A stretch of DNA of 64,000 nucleotides, taken from Bartonella sp. M0177 (GTDB taxonomy: Bacteria > Pseudomonadota > Alphaproteobacteria > Rhizobiales > Rhizobiaceae). Position 1 is the first letter of the stretch; each line of letters opens with the position of its first letter. The stretch spans positions 558,001-622,000 of the forward strand of contig NZ_JACFOY010000001.1 of assembly GCF_016102285.1 (NCBI RefSeq), read 5' to 3'. A program made the translations under genes and the position numbers. The notes beneath the pieces were generated by a model. It saw only the letters and a program-made list of their open reading frames with translations. It did not search any database and had not been told where the DNA came from. This document shows positions 43,505-55,402 of this stretch, in pieces.

Positions 43505-43919
43505 AATTACTCTCCAAAACTCTTAACAAGCCCCAATCTTCATGATTTTCCTTGTTATGTTTCGAGCTCCTCATAAGCCTTAATGGCATAGTATTCTATT
43601 TATCCGGAAAATGCAACAATTCTCGTTATTTTTTGATTTGTCAAACGAAATATAAAGAAGCAGATACACCTTTTAAACAGTTTTGTTTCATATTTTTTGT
43701 TAGAACAGATCTGCTATTAACAATGTTCTTTCCCTTCCGAAGCTTAAAAATTTTATTTAAAAACCGGATATGAAAATATAAAACATCTTTTTAATCAGAT
43801 AATTAAGAAAATATATTATATATAAGAATCGACAGAAAATTGGAAATTACGCTCAAGAAGTATTTTTTTAAATTGTATGAGCAAATGGTTTAATCAAACA
43901 ATTTTATTGAAAAAATTGA
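43505..43919. other. AT-rich intergenic region
   Basis: These 415 bp between the promoter side of the 241-aa gene and the 3' end of purU are strongly A/T-rich. I see no gene or clear hairpin. Confidence 0.5.
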
Positions 43920-44810
43920 TTATCCCATTCGTTCAGAAGCATAACTTCCCGGTGTAGCCGGAAACACGACGGTCCGGTTATCGTTGATAAAAACACGATG
44001 ATGAATATGGGCATGGATAGCACGTGCGAGAACCTGTGCTTCAACATCCCGCCCCAGAGCAACATAATCGTCAGCATTTTGAGCATGTGTCACGCGCACG
44101 ATATCCTGCTCTATAATTGGTCCTTCATCAAGATCGGCAGTTACGTAATGGGCTGTTGCTCCGATAATCTTCACGCCGCGCTGGAAAGCCTGCTTATAAG
44201 GATTTGCCCCTTTGAAACTGGGCAAAAAGGAATGATGAATATTGATAATTTGTCCCGGCATTTCTTTACAAAGCCGATCCGACAAGATTTGCATATAGCG
44301 GGCCAAGACAACAAGTTCTGTTCCTGTCTCCGAGATAATTTCGAATAATCTATCTTCGGATTCTTGCTTCCGGTCTTTGTGGACAGGGATATGGTAAAAT
44401 GGCAGATCGTTATTAACGACCAATTTTTGATAGTCCAAATGGTTGGAGACGACCCCGACGATATCAATTGGCAAAGCACCTATTCGCCAGCGATAGAGTA
44501 AATCGTTGAGACAATGACCGAATTTCGACACCATGACGAGAACCTTCATGTGATCTCGCGTATCAAAAAAATTGGCTTTCATAGAAAATTCTTGGGCAAT
44601 CGGACGAAATGCGTCTTCAAGATCATGAATAGCTTTTCCGCCTTCACTGTCAAAACCGATACGACAGAAAAATTTTTTAGAAATCGGGTCGTCGAACTGC
44701 GAACTATTGACAATATTGCATGTATTTTTTGCTAAAAATGTTGAAATTGCAGCAATAATTCCTCTTTTTGCAGGGCATATGACGGTTAAAACGAAACTAG
44801 ACATGGTCAT
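43920..44810 (-). CDS. purU: Formyltetrahydrofolate deformylase PurU
   Basis: PurU hydrolyses 10-formyl-THF to THF and formate, balancing one-carbon pools and supplying formate for purine synthesis. The 296-aa product has an N-terminal ACT domain (LTVICPAKRGIIAAISTFLA) and a formyl-transferase-type hydrolase domain with INIHHSFLPSFKGANPYKQA, GATAHYVTADLDEGPIIEQD and the catalytic His/Asp region. It stands alone on the minus strand. Confidence 0.95.
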   Translation of the reverse strand: MTMSSFVLTVICPAKRGIIAAISTFLAKNTCNIVNSSQFDDPISKKFFCRIGFDSEGGKAIHDLEDAFRPIAQEFSMKANFFDTRDHMKVLVMVSKFGHCLNDLLYRWRIGALPIDIVGVVSNHLDYQKLVVNNDLPFYHIPVHKDRKQESEDRLFEIISETGTELVVLARYMQILSDRLCKEMPGQIINIHHSFLPSFKGANPYKQAFQRGVKIIGATAHYVTADLDEGPIIEQDIVRVTHAQNADDYVALGRDVEAQVLARAIHAHIHHRVFINDNRTVVFPATPGSYASERMG

Positions 44811-45082
44811 TCAGAAAACTGTCCTATCGGTCAAATTGAGGTTATTCATAGCGCTTGTCTATTGATATCAAGTTCGCTCAAAGGACTGTTTAAGCAAATA
44901 TTATGAACATAAAGTTATTTTCTCTTCTTGAAACCGAGGCTTAATATTCTTTTCTGAAAAATTCCGATATACACATATTCCACTTTATAAACATAGCAAT
45001 TTTCCGCATCCGGTTATAAAATGCGACGGGTTTTGTGAAGAAACAAAATCGGTTTCATCAACTCTATTTGGCATGATCTAAA

Positions 45083-45718
45083 GTGTTATCGAATAAAAAA
45101 CCGGGGTGGTTTGTAGCTATTGTCGGGCCGAGTGGCGCAGGAAAAGACACAATTATAAACGCCGTTCATCAGGCTCTCAAAAATAATCCGGAATTTCTTT
45201 TTGTTCGCCGGACGATTACGCGAAAGGCGGGCATAAACAGCTTTGACGGTCATGATGAAACATCACAAAACATTGGAAATGAAGATAATATAGGCGTTTC
45301 GCTCGAGAAGTTTTTAGAGCTTTCTGAAAAAGCTTCATTTTCGTTACAATGGTTTGCCCATGGTATCCATTATGCTTTACCGATCGGTATTGTAGACGAG
45401 GTTCATAAAGGAAAAATTGTCATTGCCAATATCTCACGCGCAGAGCTCGAGCACGCAAAAGAGTTGTTTGGAAAAGTTTTTGTCATTGAAATCAATGCGC
45501 CAATCGGGATTTTGAAGGAACGGCTCATAAATCGCAAAAGAGAAAAAATAACCGATATTGAGGAACGCCTCGAAAGAGCAAATATTCCTATCCATTTGCC
45601 TAAAGGGGCAAAATATTGTTATATTGATAACTCGGGAAATATAAATTCTGCTGTCGGTAAAGTTCTATCTATTCTTCATAAATTATCATCAGAAAACCTG
45701 TCTTTACAAGATCATTAA
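45083..45718 (+). CDS. phnN: PhnN-like ribose 1,5-bisphosphate phosphokinase
   Basis: The 211-aa product has a P-loop GPSGAGKDT near residue 15 and the guanylate-kinase-like layout of PhnN, which makes PRPP from ribose 1,5-bisphosphate. It starts with GTG and has a poor ribosome-binding site. The sequence is more A/T-rich than the housekeeping genes nearby. No phosphonate genes lie around it, so it may serve as an alternative PRPP or nucleotide kinase. The family is clear, the substrate less so. Confidence 0.8.
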   Translation: MLSNKKPGWFVAIVGPSGAGKDTIINAVHQALKNNPEFLFVRRTITRKAGINSFDGHDETSQNIGNEDNIGVSLEKFLELSEKASFSLQWFAHGIHYALPIGIVDEVHKGKIVIANISRAELEHAKELFGKVFVIEINAPIGILKERLINRKREKITDIEERLERANIPIHLPKGAKYCYIDNSGNINSAVGKVLSILHKLSSENLSLQDH

Positions 45719-46153
45719 ACGTATTACATATAAAACCTTTAAGAAAATTTTATAAAAAAAGAATACGATAAAATAAAACAGGAAGTTTATTAAAACCGAA
45801 GCGGTTGAAAAATTAAAAGCGCAATGTGGCTTTTACCGGTGGAGACAAATGCCGCTCCAAGAAACAGCGGCCAAATAATATCTTATACGACCGACAAAAA
45901 GTGATCGAAATTGCCTGTCGGGATTGAACTGTCATGAACAGATTTTTTTAAATCTTTATATTTTTAAATAAAACGTGGCTATCGTCATTATAGAAAACAA
46001 ATGGCATAGAAAATAATTGCCGGAATGCCGGACGATTGGCGAGTGAATCATTGCGTCTCACATAAGGGATGCAGCGATAAATCAGGAGCGGGAGGTTAGC
46101 AATAAACCTCCATCTCTTTTGTTTCCGCTATATTGTTAATGAAGGTCAACCGG
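45719..46153. other. Intergenic region after phnN
   Basis: These 435 bp carry no credible gene. One small hairpin GGAGGTT / AACCTCC (46091-46111) lies near the 3' end of the following minus-strand gene, without a T tract. Confidence 0.5.
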
Positions 46154-46408
46154 TCATTCCGGTTCACCGTCATCAGGCTCGCTGGTGAAAAGATTTTCCC
46201 CGACGACATCTCTATCCTCGTCACTTAACGGGTTTTCAATGTCTTCGGCTTTCTTGTTACGAGGACGAAACACACCATTATCGTCACCTGTAACATCATC
46301 AAAAATATCGACAGTATCGACAGGACCGTTTTTTTCATCATCTTGCTCATCGATTTTTTCGACGTCGACGACTTTTACGTGTTTGCTTTTATCATCTTGG
46401 GTCATCAT
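46154..46408 (-). CDS. Small acidic protein, function unknown
   Basis: Tandem ATG codons at 46408 and 46405 follow AGGAAAC, giving about 84 aa; the frame extends upstream to 46465 without a site. The product is very rich in Asp and Glu (VDVEKIDEQDDEKNGPVDTV; SDEDRDVVGENLF) and hydrophilic throughout. No family is recognised. The clear ribosome-binding site is the main reason to accept it. Confidence 0.6.
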   Translation of the reverse strand: MMTQDDKSKHVKVVDVEKIDEQDDEKNGPVDTVDIFDDVTGDDNGVFRPRNKKAEDIENPLSDEDRDVVGENLFTSEPDDGEPE

Positions 46409-47073
46409 AAGTTTCCTGTATTCATTAGATTGATTAAATGTGTGATCAAATTGAACAGACTGCAAGACTAGATCATTTTTTTATCATTCGAGTAAAATGG
46501 GGCAATTATAAAATGCGACAACTCACCCGATATTGCGCGAGTAACAGTCTCGTGCTTCCTGCTTGTTTCGTCCGTTTTGTTGATATTTCGGGTTTGAGAG
46601 TCAGGAATGCCTGTTTTGTGGAAAAATAACAACAATTTAGCGGGCAGTCTCAAGCTCCGGGGCATGGTGAAAAAGCCTTGAACGGTAGCTCTGCAAAGTT
46701 TCATAAGGGAACTCTGTCATAGTGAGTGGATAGGACAATATTTTCTGTAAAAATTTCAGTTATAGATAATGACGAATGATCATACGGAAAAAAGAGGAAT
46801 ATTTGCCGCTTAATCCGCATACAAACGCAAAAACCGGCTGATAGCCCGAAATCTTTCAAAAAACATGAGTCTTTTAAAAAAATAACTTTATGGCTCGCCA
46901 TTAAATCAATCGGTCAGAGCAGTCACAAAAGCTTGGCAAAGTGGTTCGACAATTCGAACAAGAGGTAAATGAGCGACATAAGAAATTGTCTAACCCACGA
47001 TAAAAAAGTGTCTAACTTTTTCATCTCAAAAAAATCGGAAAACAAATTATATAATATTTTCAATGAGATATAT
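46409..47073. other. Intergenic region before tRNA-Gln
   Basis: About 660 bp of A/T-rich sequence. Short minus-strand open frames (46468-46704, 46701-46901) have no ribosome-binding site or recognisable domain. Nothing else is seen. Confidence 0.5.
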
Positions 47074-47147
47074 TGGCTGGGGAACCTGGATTCGAACCAG
47101 GACTGACGGAGTCAGAGTCCGCAGTTCTACCGTTAAACTATTCCCCA
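47074..47147 (-). tRNA. tRNA-Gln (anticodon CUG)
   Basis: The minus strand folds as a cloverleaf: acceptor arms TGGGGAA and TTCCCCA, discriminator G, and an encoded CCA. The anticodon stem is GCGGA/TCCGT with loop CTCTGAC and anticodon CTG. The T arm is CCTGG TTCGAAT CCAGG. The gene is 74 nt with CCA and is a single-copy, stand-alone tRNA here. Confidence 0.95.
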
Positions 47148-47467
47148 GCATTTCTGCTTCAAGCGAGAACAGCATGGCTTTTAGCATATTCGTTTCAAGA
47201 TACAAGCCTAAACTTGAGAAAATAATTTTTGGCTGCACAGTCCGGTTTGTGATCGGAATTTAAACAGAACGAACTTCGGCGTGTGACGAATTTTTTTGAG
47301 CTCTCCCGAAAGATTTGGCGATTTTTCAGGTAAGTTACTCAAAAAAATGAAGAAGCACGGTTCCAGCTATTGGTAAAAACGGGCAACGCTGTTACATTAG
47401 AAACAACGAAAGATAATGAAGTGTCCATTGCGAGGAAATTTCCCCATGGCTCTTTTAAGGAAAGAAG
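47148..47467. other. Divergent region between tRNA-Gln and gppA
   Basis: These 320 bp should hold the tRNA promoter (minus) and the gppA promoter (plus). I see no further gene and no unambiguous promoter boxes. Confidence 0.5.
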
Positions 47468-48883
47468 ATGATGACTCCGTTGATCGACAACCCCAAAGGG
47501 TCGGAGCGGGGAAAGCTTGGCGTAACTGATGCAAAAGGTTTGCACGAACGCCCGAAAAGGCACGAAAATGGTGGTAACGAACCGCCTTTAACAGAGTCTT
47601 TTGCTGTTCCCCCGTTTAAGAAAAAGCGCGCAAAACGGCGCCAGAAAGGAAAGCTGCGCGTTTTGCCTGAAGGCACATCGGAGAGTGGACCGGAAAAAAA
47701 CAAACATACCAAAAAACGTTCACGCAAAACGCCGATACTTACCAAACCTCGTGATAACGACACTGTTCTGAAGAGTGCGCATTCAGGTGCTTCCAAGGAA
47801 GAGACGAAAAAACACCATAATTCGGCTCGTCCACCTGCGCAAAGGACACCGCTTTACGCAGCACTTGATCTTGGAACGAATAATTGCCGTTTATTGATAG
47901 CTGCCCCTACGAAACCCGGCCATTTTCATGTTGTTGATGCATTTTCACGGATTGTACGTTTGGGGGAGGGGCTTTCACGTACCGGTCGTCTCAACGAGAA
48001 TGCAATGGAACGCGCCATAGAAGCGCTCAAAGTCTGTCGCTCGAAACTTGATCAAAGAACGATCAAACGTTGTCGGCTCATTGCAACCGAAGCATGTCGC
48101 GCGGCCGAAAATGGCCAACGGTTCATTGAGCGGGTAGCCCGAGAAACCGGAATCAATCTTGAAATCATCGATCGGGAAACCGAAGCACGTCTTGCTGTTG
48201 CCGGATGCGGTACTTTGGTTGAAGCGGATACTGATGCCATTGTGGTTTTTGATATTGGTGGCGGTTCATCCGAAATTGTGTTGATTGACCGCTCGAAGAA
48301 ACGGTCCCCACGTCTGGCAGAACATATCATTGCCTGGACATCGTTGCCCGTTGGCGTCATTACTTTGGCCGAGCGTTTTGGCGGTGAAAACGTTACGAGA
48401 AACGATTTCGAAAATATGAAGAATTATGTCCGCCATTTGCTCATGGGATTTAAAGGCCGTGACAAATTGGGTGCCTTGGCAAAAAGTCCGCATTTTCATT
48501 TGTTGGGTACGTCAGGTACAGTAACCACTCTCGCAGGCATACATCTGGAACTGGCAAAATATGACCGCCGCCTCATCGACGGTATTTGGCTCAATAATGA
48601 CGATGTTGAACGTATGACCAAACGTTTACTTTCATGGAATTTGGCAGAACGGATTGCCAATCCCTGTATCGGGCACGATAGGGCCGATCTGGTGCTCGCC
48701 GGTTGTGCCATTCTTGATGTGATCAGAGAAGAATGGCCATCCGAACGTTTACGCGTTGCCGACCGTGGCTTGCGTGAAGGAATATTGACAGAATTGATGT
48801 CACGTGATGGAGCATGGAGAAAACGCCGTCATATCAATGATCGTTTCCACTTGCGGAAAAATCGTGAAAGTGAGCGCCTATGA
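47468..48883 (+). CDS. Exopolyphosphatase/guanosine pentaphosphate phosphatase (Ppx/GppA family)
   Basis: The 471-aa product has a basic, low-complexity N-terminal extension of about 125 residues and then the Ppx/GppA fold: [17 protein letters not shown] (first phosphate motif), [15 protein letters not shown] (second) and [20 protein letters not shown]. It hydrolyses polyphosphate and/or pppGpp in the cytoplasm. It lacks the extra C-terminal domain of enteric enzymes. The start follows AAGGAAAGAAG. The stop overlaps rlmE by 4 nt, a pairing usual in Rhizobiales. Confidence 0.92.
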   Translation: MMTPLIDNPKGSERGKLGVTDAKGLHERPKRHENGGNEPPLTESFAVPPFKKKRAKRRQKGKLRVLPEGTSESGPEKNKHTKKRSRKTPILTKPRDNDTVLKSAHSGASKEETKKHHNSARPPAQRTPLYAALDLGTNNCRLLIAAPTKPGHFHVVDAFSRIVRLGEGLSRTGRLNENAMERAIEALKVCRSKLDQRTIKRCRLIATEACRAAENGQRFIERVARETGINLEIIDRETEARLAVAGCGTLVEADTDAIVVFDIGGGSSEIVLIDRSKKRSPRLAEHIIAWTSLPVGVITLAERFGGENVTRNDFENMKNYVRHLLMGFKGRDKLGALAKSPHFHLLGTSGTVTTLAGIHLELAKYDRRLIDGIWLNNDDVERMTKRLLSWNLAERIANPCIGHDRADLVLAGCAILDVIREEWPSERLRVADRGLREGILTELMSRDGAWRKRRHINDRFHLRKNRESERL

Positions 48884-49602
48884 CAACGAAAAAAACTGGA
48901 ACACATGCAGGCGGAAGAGGCGGCGCCGGTACACATGAACTCCACACAAGGGTAAAAAAGAAAGCCGGAACAATCAAGGCGTCATCGCGCAGATGGCTTG
49001 AGCGTCATCTCAACGACCCTTATGTGCATCAGTCAAAAATAGACGGCTACCGTTCCCGTGCAGCCTATAAACTTATCGAAATCAATGAACGCTATCATCT
49101 CTTAAAAAAAGGACAAAAGATTATCGATCTAGGTGCAGCCCCCGGTGGCTGGTGTCAGGTAGCAGCAAAAATTGTCGGCTCGACGAATGATCATCCGTCT
49201 GTCGTTGGCATTGATTATCTTCACATGGACCCTTTACCGGGTGTTACAATGCTGGAAATGGATTTTCTTGATGATGATGCGCCTCAAAAACTTATGGATG
49301 CATTAGGCGCAAAACCCGATCTCGTAATTTCAGACATGGCAGCACCAACAATCGGTCATAAGCAAACCGATCATATCAGAACCATCCACCTTTGTGAGGT
49401 GGCTGCCGATTTTGCTGTGTCGGTCTTGAAACCGGGTGGGCATTTCCTTGCAAAAACTTTTCAGGGCGGCGCAGAAAATGAATTGCTGACAATATTGAAG
49501 CAGAATTTCAAAAAGATTTACCACGTCAAGCCGCCGGCAAGTCGGGCAGAATCGGTCGAACTTTATTTGCTTGCCTATGATTTCAAAGGTAAAACCGCGT
49601 GA
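48880..49602 (+). CDS. rlmE: 23S rRNA 2'-O-methyltransferase RlmE (FtsJ/RrmJ)
   Basis: RlmE methylates U2552 of 23S rRNA. The 240-aa product has a basic N-terminal extension (about 35 residues), the FtsJ entry [19 protein letters not shown], the SAM motif [16 protein letters not shown], the catalytic [12 protein letters not shown] region, and the [12 protein letters not shown] and [12 protein letters not shown] segments. It is coupled to gppA. Confidence 0.95.
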   Translation: MTTKKTGTHAGGRGGAGTHELHTRVKKKAGTIKASSRRWLERHLNDPYVHQSKIDGYRSRAAYKLIEINERYHLLKKGQKIIDLGAAPGGWCQVAAKIVGSTNDHPSVVGIDYLHMDPLPGVTMLEMDFLDDDAPQKLMDALGAKPDLVISDMAAPTIGHKQTDHIRTIHLCEVAADFAVSVLKPGGHFLAKTFQGGAENELLTILKQNFKKIYHVKPPASRAESVELYLLAYDFKGKTA

Positions 49603-51075
<1,473 letters not shown>

Positions 51076-51081
51076 GCATTC

Positions 51082-52206
51082 ATGGTGCAGGAATTAAAAA
51101 AACTCGATCAATATAAACGTATTGTTGTCAAAATCGGGTCAGCTCTCCTCGTTGATCGCAAGCACGGTCTTAAAGCCGAGTGGCTTGAAAGCCTGATTAA
51201 TGACGTCGCCGCATTGGAGAAAAAAGGCGTAGAGATTCTTCTGGTTTCTTCCGGTGCTATTGCCTTGGGACGGACACTCTTGAAACTTCCGTCGGGTTCG
51301 CTCAAACTTGAACAAAGTCAGGCATGTGCGGCAATCGGCCAGATCGAACTTGCCAAAGCCTATGGGGCTCAATTGTTAAAACATGGCTTGATGACGGGCC
51401 AGATTCTCCTGACACTCGTCGATACGGAAGAGCGCCGCCATTATCTCAATGCAAGAGCAACAATCAATACGTTACTTCATTTTGGCGCAGTTCCTGTCGT
51501 TAACGAGAACGATACGGTTGCAACCGGTGAAATCCGTTATGGCGATAATGATCGGCTGGCAGCACGCGTTGCAACAATGATGGGAGCAGATCTCCTCATT
51601 CTTTTATCCGACATTGATGGTCTTTATTCTGCACCGCCGCATCTTGACGACCATTCGCAATTCATCCCCTATATCCGTTCGATTAATCCCGCTATTGAAA
51701 AAATGGCGGGTCTTGCCGCTTCCGAATTATCGCGGGGCGGAATGAAGACAAAACTTGAAGCAGGTAAAATTGCCAATCAATCCGGAACGGCAATGATTAT
51801 AACGTCGGGTAAGCGCCTTCACCCACTCGCGGCTATTGATCAAGGTGAAAGAGCAAGCTTTTTTGCAGCCAGCGAAAAGCCTGTCAGTGCATGGAAAACA
51901 TGGATTTCCGGCCAGCTTGACCCGTCCGGCACATTGACGATTGACGATGGCGCGGTTCATGCTTTGAAAAGAGGCAAGTCGCTTCTTGCCGCCGGTGTTG
52001 TTGCCATTGAAGGGGATTTCCACCATGGTGATACGGTGGCGATTGTCGACAAGGACAACCTCGAAATAGCAAGAGGATTGGTCAGTTATGATCGCGATGA
52101 GGCCGATCGTATTATCGGATTGAAAAACTCCGAAATCGAAGCTGTTTTAGGTTATGAACCAAGATCTGCAATGGTTCATCGCAATGACATGGTTTTGCGG
52201 AGTTAG
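51082..52206 (+). CDS. proB: Glutamate 5-kinase ProB
   Basis: First step of proline synthesis. The 374-aa product has an amino-acid kinase domain ([59 protein letters not shown]) and a C-terminal PUA domain ([20 protein letters not shown] onward). It lies between obgE and proA, with 151 bp before proA. Confidence 0.97.
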   Translation: MVQELKKLDQYKRIVVKIGSALLVDRKHGLKAEWLESLINDVAALEKKGVEILLVSSGAIALGRTLLKLPSGSLKLEQSQACAAIGQIELAKAYGAQLLKHGLMTGQILLTLVDTEERRHYLNARATINTLLHFGAVPVVNENDTVATGEIRYGDNDRLAARVATMMGADLLILLSDIDGLYSAPPHLDDHSQFIPYIRSINPAIEKMAGLAASELSRGGMKTKLEAGKIANQSGTAMIITSGKRLHPLAAIDQGERASFFAASEKPVSAWKTWISGQLDPSGTLTIDDGAVHALKRGKSLLAAGVVAIEGDFHHGDTVAIVDKDNLEIARGLVSYDRDEADRIIGLKNSEIEAVLGYEPRSAMVHRNDMVLRS

Positions 52207-52357
52207 CCATCATTCATTATCAATAATATTTGTTGGGCTTATATTATAAATATCGTTCCTGAAGCTTAACGGACTTTCCCGGTCATAATATATATTGAGT
52301 TATCGGATGTGATGTGGCTAACTGCCGAATAGCGGTGGTTTAAAAGGAAAATATTTC

Positions 52358-53617
52358 ATGGCTGGTTTGCACGACAATCTTTTGAAAATGGGAAAAGATG
52401 CCCGCTCGGCTTCCCGGACATTGGCGCTTAGCCCCGCAAAGCAGAAGACGCAAGCACTTGAAGCGATCGCCAAAAATATTCGCGACCATCAAGCTGATAT
52501 ATTGGCGGCCAATGCCAAAGATATAGAGAAAGCCAAAAAAAATGGCATGAGTGCTGCTCTTGTCGACCGGCTTTTGCTTGATGAAAAACGTATTTCTGCG
52601 ATAGCCGATGCCGTTCATATCATTGCCGGTCTTTCTGACCCCGTTGGCGAAATTATGAGTGAATGGAAACGCCCGAACGGGTTACAAATCCAGCGTGTTC
52701 GCACACCGCTTGGCGTTATAGGTGTTATTTATGAAAGTAGGCCAAATGTGACTGCCGATGCAGGCGCCTTATGTCTGAAAGCGGGTAACGCTGTTATTCT
52801 TCGCGGTGGTTCCGACAGTTTCCTGTCGTCCAAAGCCATTCATGAAGCAATGGTTGAAGGCTTGAAATCTGCCGGTTTGCCGGAACAATCTATCCAGTTT
52901 GTCGACACAGTCGATCGTGATGCAGTGGGAGAATTGCTCACCGGTCTTGATGGAAATATCGACGTTATTGTTCCAAGAGGGGGAAAAAGCCTTGTTGCGC
53001 GTGTACAAAAGGAAGCACGTGTTCCGGTATTCTCCCACCTTGAAGGTTTGTGCCATATCTATATTGATAAATCTGCCAATCTCGACATGGCAAAAAAGAT
53101 AATTATCAATGCCAAATTGCGGCGCACAGGGATATGTGGTGCGGTGGAAACTATTCTTGTTGACAAAGCGATTGCCGACAAGATCGTTCCGGTTATTATT
53201 GCACTTCAACAGGCGGGTTGCGAAATTCGCGCGAGTGAAGATCTCGTCGATAAAATTCCGGGTGCCAAGCTTGCTACCGAAGCCGACTGGTCGACCGAAT
53301 ATCTTGATGCCATTGTATCGATAAAGACAGTCGATGGTGTAGAGGGCGCAATCGATCACATCAACCGCTATTCTTCCCACCATACAGAGTCAATTATTGC
53401 CGAAGATAAAAAGGCAGTTGACCTGTTTTTCAGAAGTCTCGATTCAGCTATTCTGATGCACAATGCGTCTACCCAATTTGCCGATGGCGGCGAATTCGGT
53501 TTCGGAGGTGAAATCGGCATTGCAACAGGCAAAATGCATGCTCGTGGTCCGATCGGTGTCGAACAATTGACGACATTCCAATATCATGTCAACGGTAACG
53601 GGCAGATACGTCCTTGA
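52358..53617 (+). CDS. proA: Gamma-glutamyl phosphate reductase ProA
   Basis: Second step of proline synthesis, reducing glutamyl-5-phosphate with NADPH. The 419-aa product has [20 protein letters not shown], the catalytic Cys region [19 protein letters not shown] and [13 protein letters not shown]. An AAAAGGAAAA site precedes the ATG. The stop lies just before the nadD coding frame. Confidence 0.97.
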   Translation: MAGLHDNLLKMGKDARSASRTLALSPAKQKTQALEAIAKNIRDHQADILAANAKDIEKAKKNGMSAALVDRLLLDEKRISAIADAVHIIAGLSDPVGEIMSEWKRPNGLQIQRVRTPLGVIGVIYESRPNVTADAGALCLKAGNAVILRGGSDSFLSSKAIHEAMVEGLKSAGLPEQSIQFVDTVDRDAVGELLTGLDGNIDVIVPRGGKSLVARVQKEARVPVFSHLEGLCHIYIDKSANLDMAKKIIINAKLRRTGICGAVETILVDKAIADKIVPVIIALQQAGCEIRASEDLVDKIPGAKLATEADWSTEYLDAIVSIKTVDGVEGAIDHINRYSSHHTESIIAEDKKAVDLFFRSLDSAILMHNASTQFADGGEFGFGGEIGIATGKMHARGPIGVEQLTTFQYHVNGNGQIRP

Positions 53618-53643
53618 ATGACTTTTTCCGATATGAAAACAAA

Positions 53644-54231
53644 ATGCCGCATTGCGAAAGCGGCAACCGGATAGGCCTTTTTGGCGGGTCGTTCAATCCG
53701 CCGCATGAAGGGCATCTACTGGTTGCAAAAATTGCGCTTCGTCGATTGAAGCTTGATGAATTATGGTGGATGGTGACCCCCGGCAACCTGCTGAAAGATC
53801 GAAGCGGGCTTTTGCCACTTCATGAGAGAATGCGGTTAAGTGCCGAACTTGTTGACGACCCGCGCATAAAAATTACCGGCTTTGAAAAGAAAATCAAATC
53901 CTATACGTCGATCACAACGCTCTCCTATATACTCGCTCGCCATCGCAACAGTCGATTCGTATGGGTGATGGGCGCCGATAGTCTTGCGACATTTCATCAA
54001 TGGCAGGAATGGAAAAAGATTATGTCCATGATCCCGATTGTTATTATTGACCGGCCATCTGCTTCAATGTCGGCACTTTCTTCTCCCATGGCGGAAACAT
54101 TCCGGAAATTCCGTGTTAAAGAATATGATGTTGGTGCTTTGCCCTATAAAAAACCTCCCGCATGGGGATATATCCATGGCCGACGCTCTTATGCATCTTC
54201 TACGGGCTTGCGGCAGAAAACCGCAAAGTAA
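53644..54231 (+). CDS. nadD: Nicotinate-nucleotide adenylyltransferase NadD
   Basis: NadD converts nicotinate mononucleotide to deamido-NAD in NAD synthesis. The conserved GLFGGSFNPPHEGHL motif with its HxGH box lies at residues 12-26 when the ATG at 53644 is used. A TTG at 53614 overlapping the proA stop would add ten residues; neither start has a good ribosome-binding site. The C-terminal ISSTxxR-type motif appears as YASSTGLR. The length of 195 aa is normal. Confidence 0.92.
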   Translation: MPHCESGNRIGLFGGSFNPPHEGHLLVAKIALRRLKLDELWWMVTPGNLLKDRSGLLPLHERMRLSAELVDDPRIKITGFEKKIKSYTSITTLSYILARHRNSRFVWVMGADSLATFHQWQEWKKIMSMIPIVIIDRPSASMSALSSPMAETFRKFRVKEYDVGALPYKKPPAWGYIHGRRSYASSTGLRQKTAK

Positions 54232-54357
54232 AGAGGAAGCGGAGAGCCAAGGAAAATAGGAAAAATGCCGATTTTCCTTGAAAAAAAGCGATAAGTCTGT
54301 AACTTTTATCAATCAAGAAACTGGTGTTGAAAACGGGAATTTATATCGGGTTGAAAG

Positions 54358-54816
54358 GTGAATAATCTGAAAAAAGCTATTGTGACACAAAAGAAAAATA
54401 GAATTGGCAAAGACGCAGCCGCCCAAGAAAATTTACAAGCCGACAATGCCGGTTTGATTGTCGAGAATAATTTACAGCGTGTTCTTTCGAGCCTTGATGA
54501 TTCAAAGGCGGAAGATGTTGTTACTATTGATCTTCGTGGTCGTTCCCCGTTAGCCGATTATATGGTGATTGCTTCGGGCGGTTCGCAGCGTCATGTTTCG
54601 GCATTGGCTGACCATCTTCTCTATGCCATGAAAGATTGTAATAAAGGTCAAACCAGAGTGGAAGGTTTGAGCGAGTGTGATTGGGTGCTGATTGATCTCG
54701 GCGATATTATTGTGCACCTTTTCCGGCCGGAAACACGGGAATTCTATAATCTCGAAAAGATGTGGGACACGTCCGATGTAGGTGACCGGATTCATTTGCG
54801 TGTCGGAGAAAATTGA
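54358..54816 (+). CDS. rsfS: Ribosome silencing factor RsfS
   Basis: RsfS binds L14 (uL14) on the 50S subunit and blocks subunit joining under starvation. The 152-aa product starts with GTG and has an N-terminal extension of about 40 residues before the core (LADYMVIASGGSQRHVSALA; VEGLSECDWVLIDLGDIIVH). rlmH follows directly. Confidence 0.93.
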   Translation: MNNLKKAIVTQKKNRIGKDAAAQENLQADNAGLIVENNLQRVLSSLDDSKAEDVVTIDLRGRSPLADYMVIASGGSQRHVSALADHLLYAMKDCNKGQTRVEGLSECDWVLIDLGDIIVHLFRPETREFYNLEKMWDTSDVGDRIHLRVGEN

Positions 54817-54817
54817 C

Positions 54818-55300
54818 GTGCAGATTTCGATATTTGCCGTCGGCCGTATGAAAAAAGGGCCCGAGCAGGAACTTGTCAGCCGGTATTTTGATCGTTTTTC
54901 AAAATTGGCTCCGTCATTGGGGCTGAGCTTTCAAAATGTCCATGAAATTGTGGAGAGCCGGTCACAAAACGCCAATCAAAGGATGGAAGAAGAAGGGGAG
55001 AACCTTCTTGGTACCTTGCAAGAGGGGAGCCGTCTTATTGTTCTTGACGAACGCGGAAAGTCAATGACATCGGTTCAGTTTGCCCGTAAATTGCAAGATT
55101 GGCGTGATGCCGGCTGCAAACATCTGACGATAGCTTTGGGCGGTCCCGACGGGCATTGTGAAAAAGTACGAAAGCGGGCCGATTTATTATTATCATTCGG
55201 GGCAATGACATGGCCTCACCAGATCGCGCGCATTTTGCTTAGCGAACAGATCTATCGTGCCGCAACTATTTTAAGTGGACACCCCTATCATCGTGTGTAA
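54818..55300 (+). CDS. rlmH: 23S rRNA pseudouridine-1915 N3-methyltransferase RlmH
   Basis: The start is a GTG one nucleotide after the rsfS stop, following CGGAGAA, and gives QISIFAVGRMKKGPEQEL after the initiator. The 160-aa SPOUT enzyme has LIVLDERGKSMTSVQFARKL and the knot motif IALGGPDGHCEKVRKRADLL, with a C-terminal QIYRAATILSGHPYHRV. The rsfS-rlmH pair is widely conserved. Confidence 0.95.
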   Translation: MQISIFAVGRMKKGPEQELVSRYFDRFSKLAPSLGLSFQNVHEIVESRSQNANQRMEEEGENLLGTLQEGSRLIVLDERGKSMTSVQFARKLQDWRDAGCKHLTIALGGPDGHCEKVRKRADLLLSFGAMTWPHQIARILLSEQIYRAATILSGHPYHRV

Positions 55301-55402
55301 AATCGGGCTTTAGCGAAAAACTGTCAAATTACCGATTTGTTAACACGATCTTAGTCTGATGCTTTTATAACTTTTTCATTTAGAGCAGTTCGAATTGGTA
55401 GA

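Noticed and set aside
46468..46901. Short minus-strand frames upstream of tRNA-Gln
   Set aside because: No start signals, unusual composition, no recognisable product.
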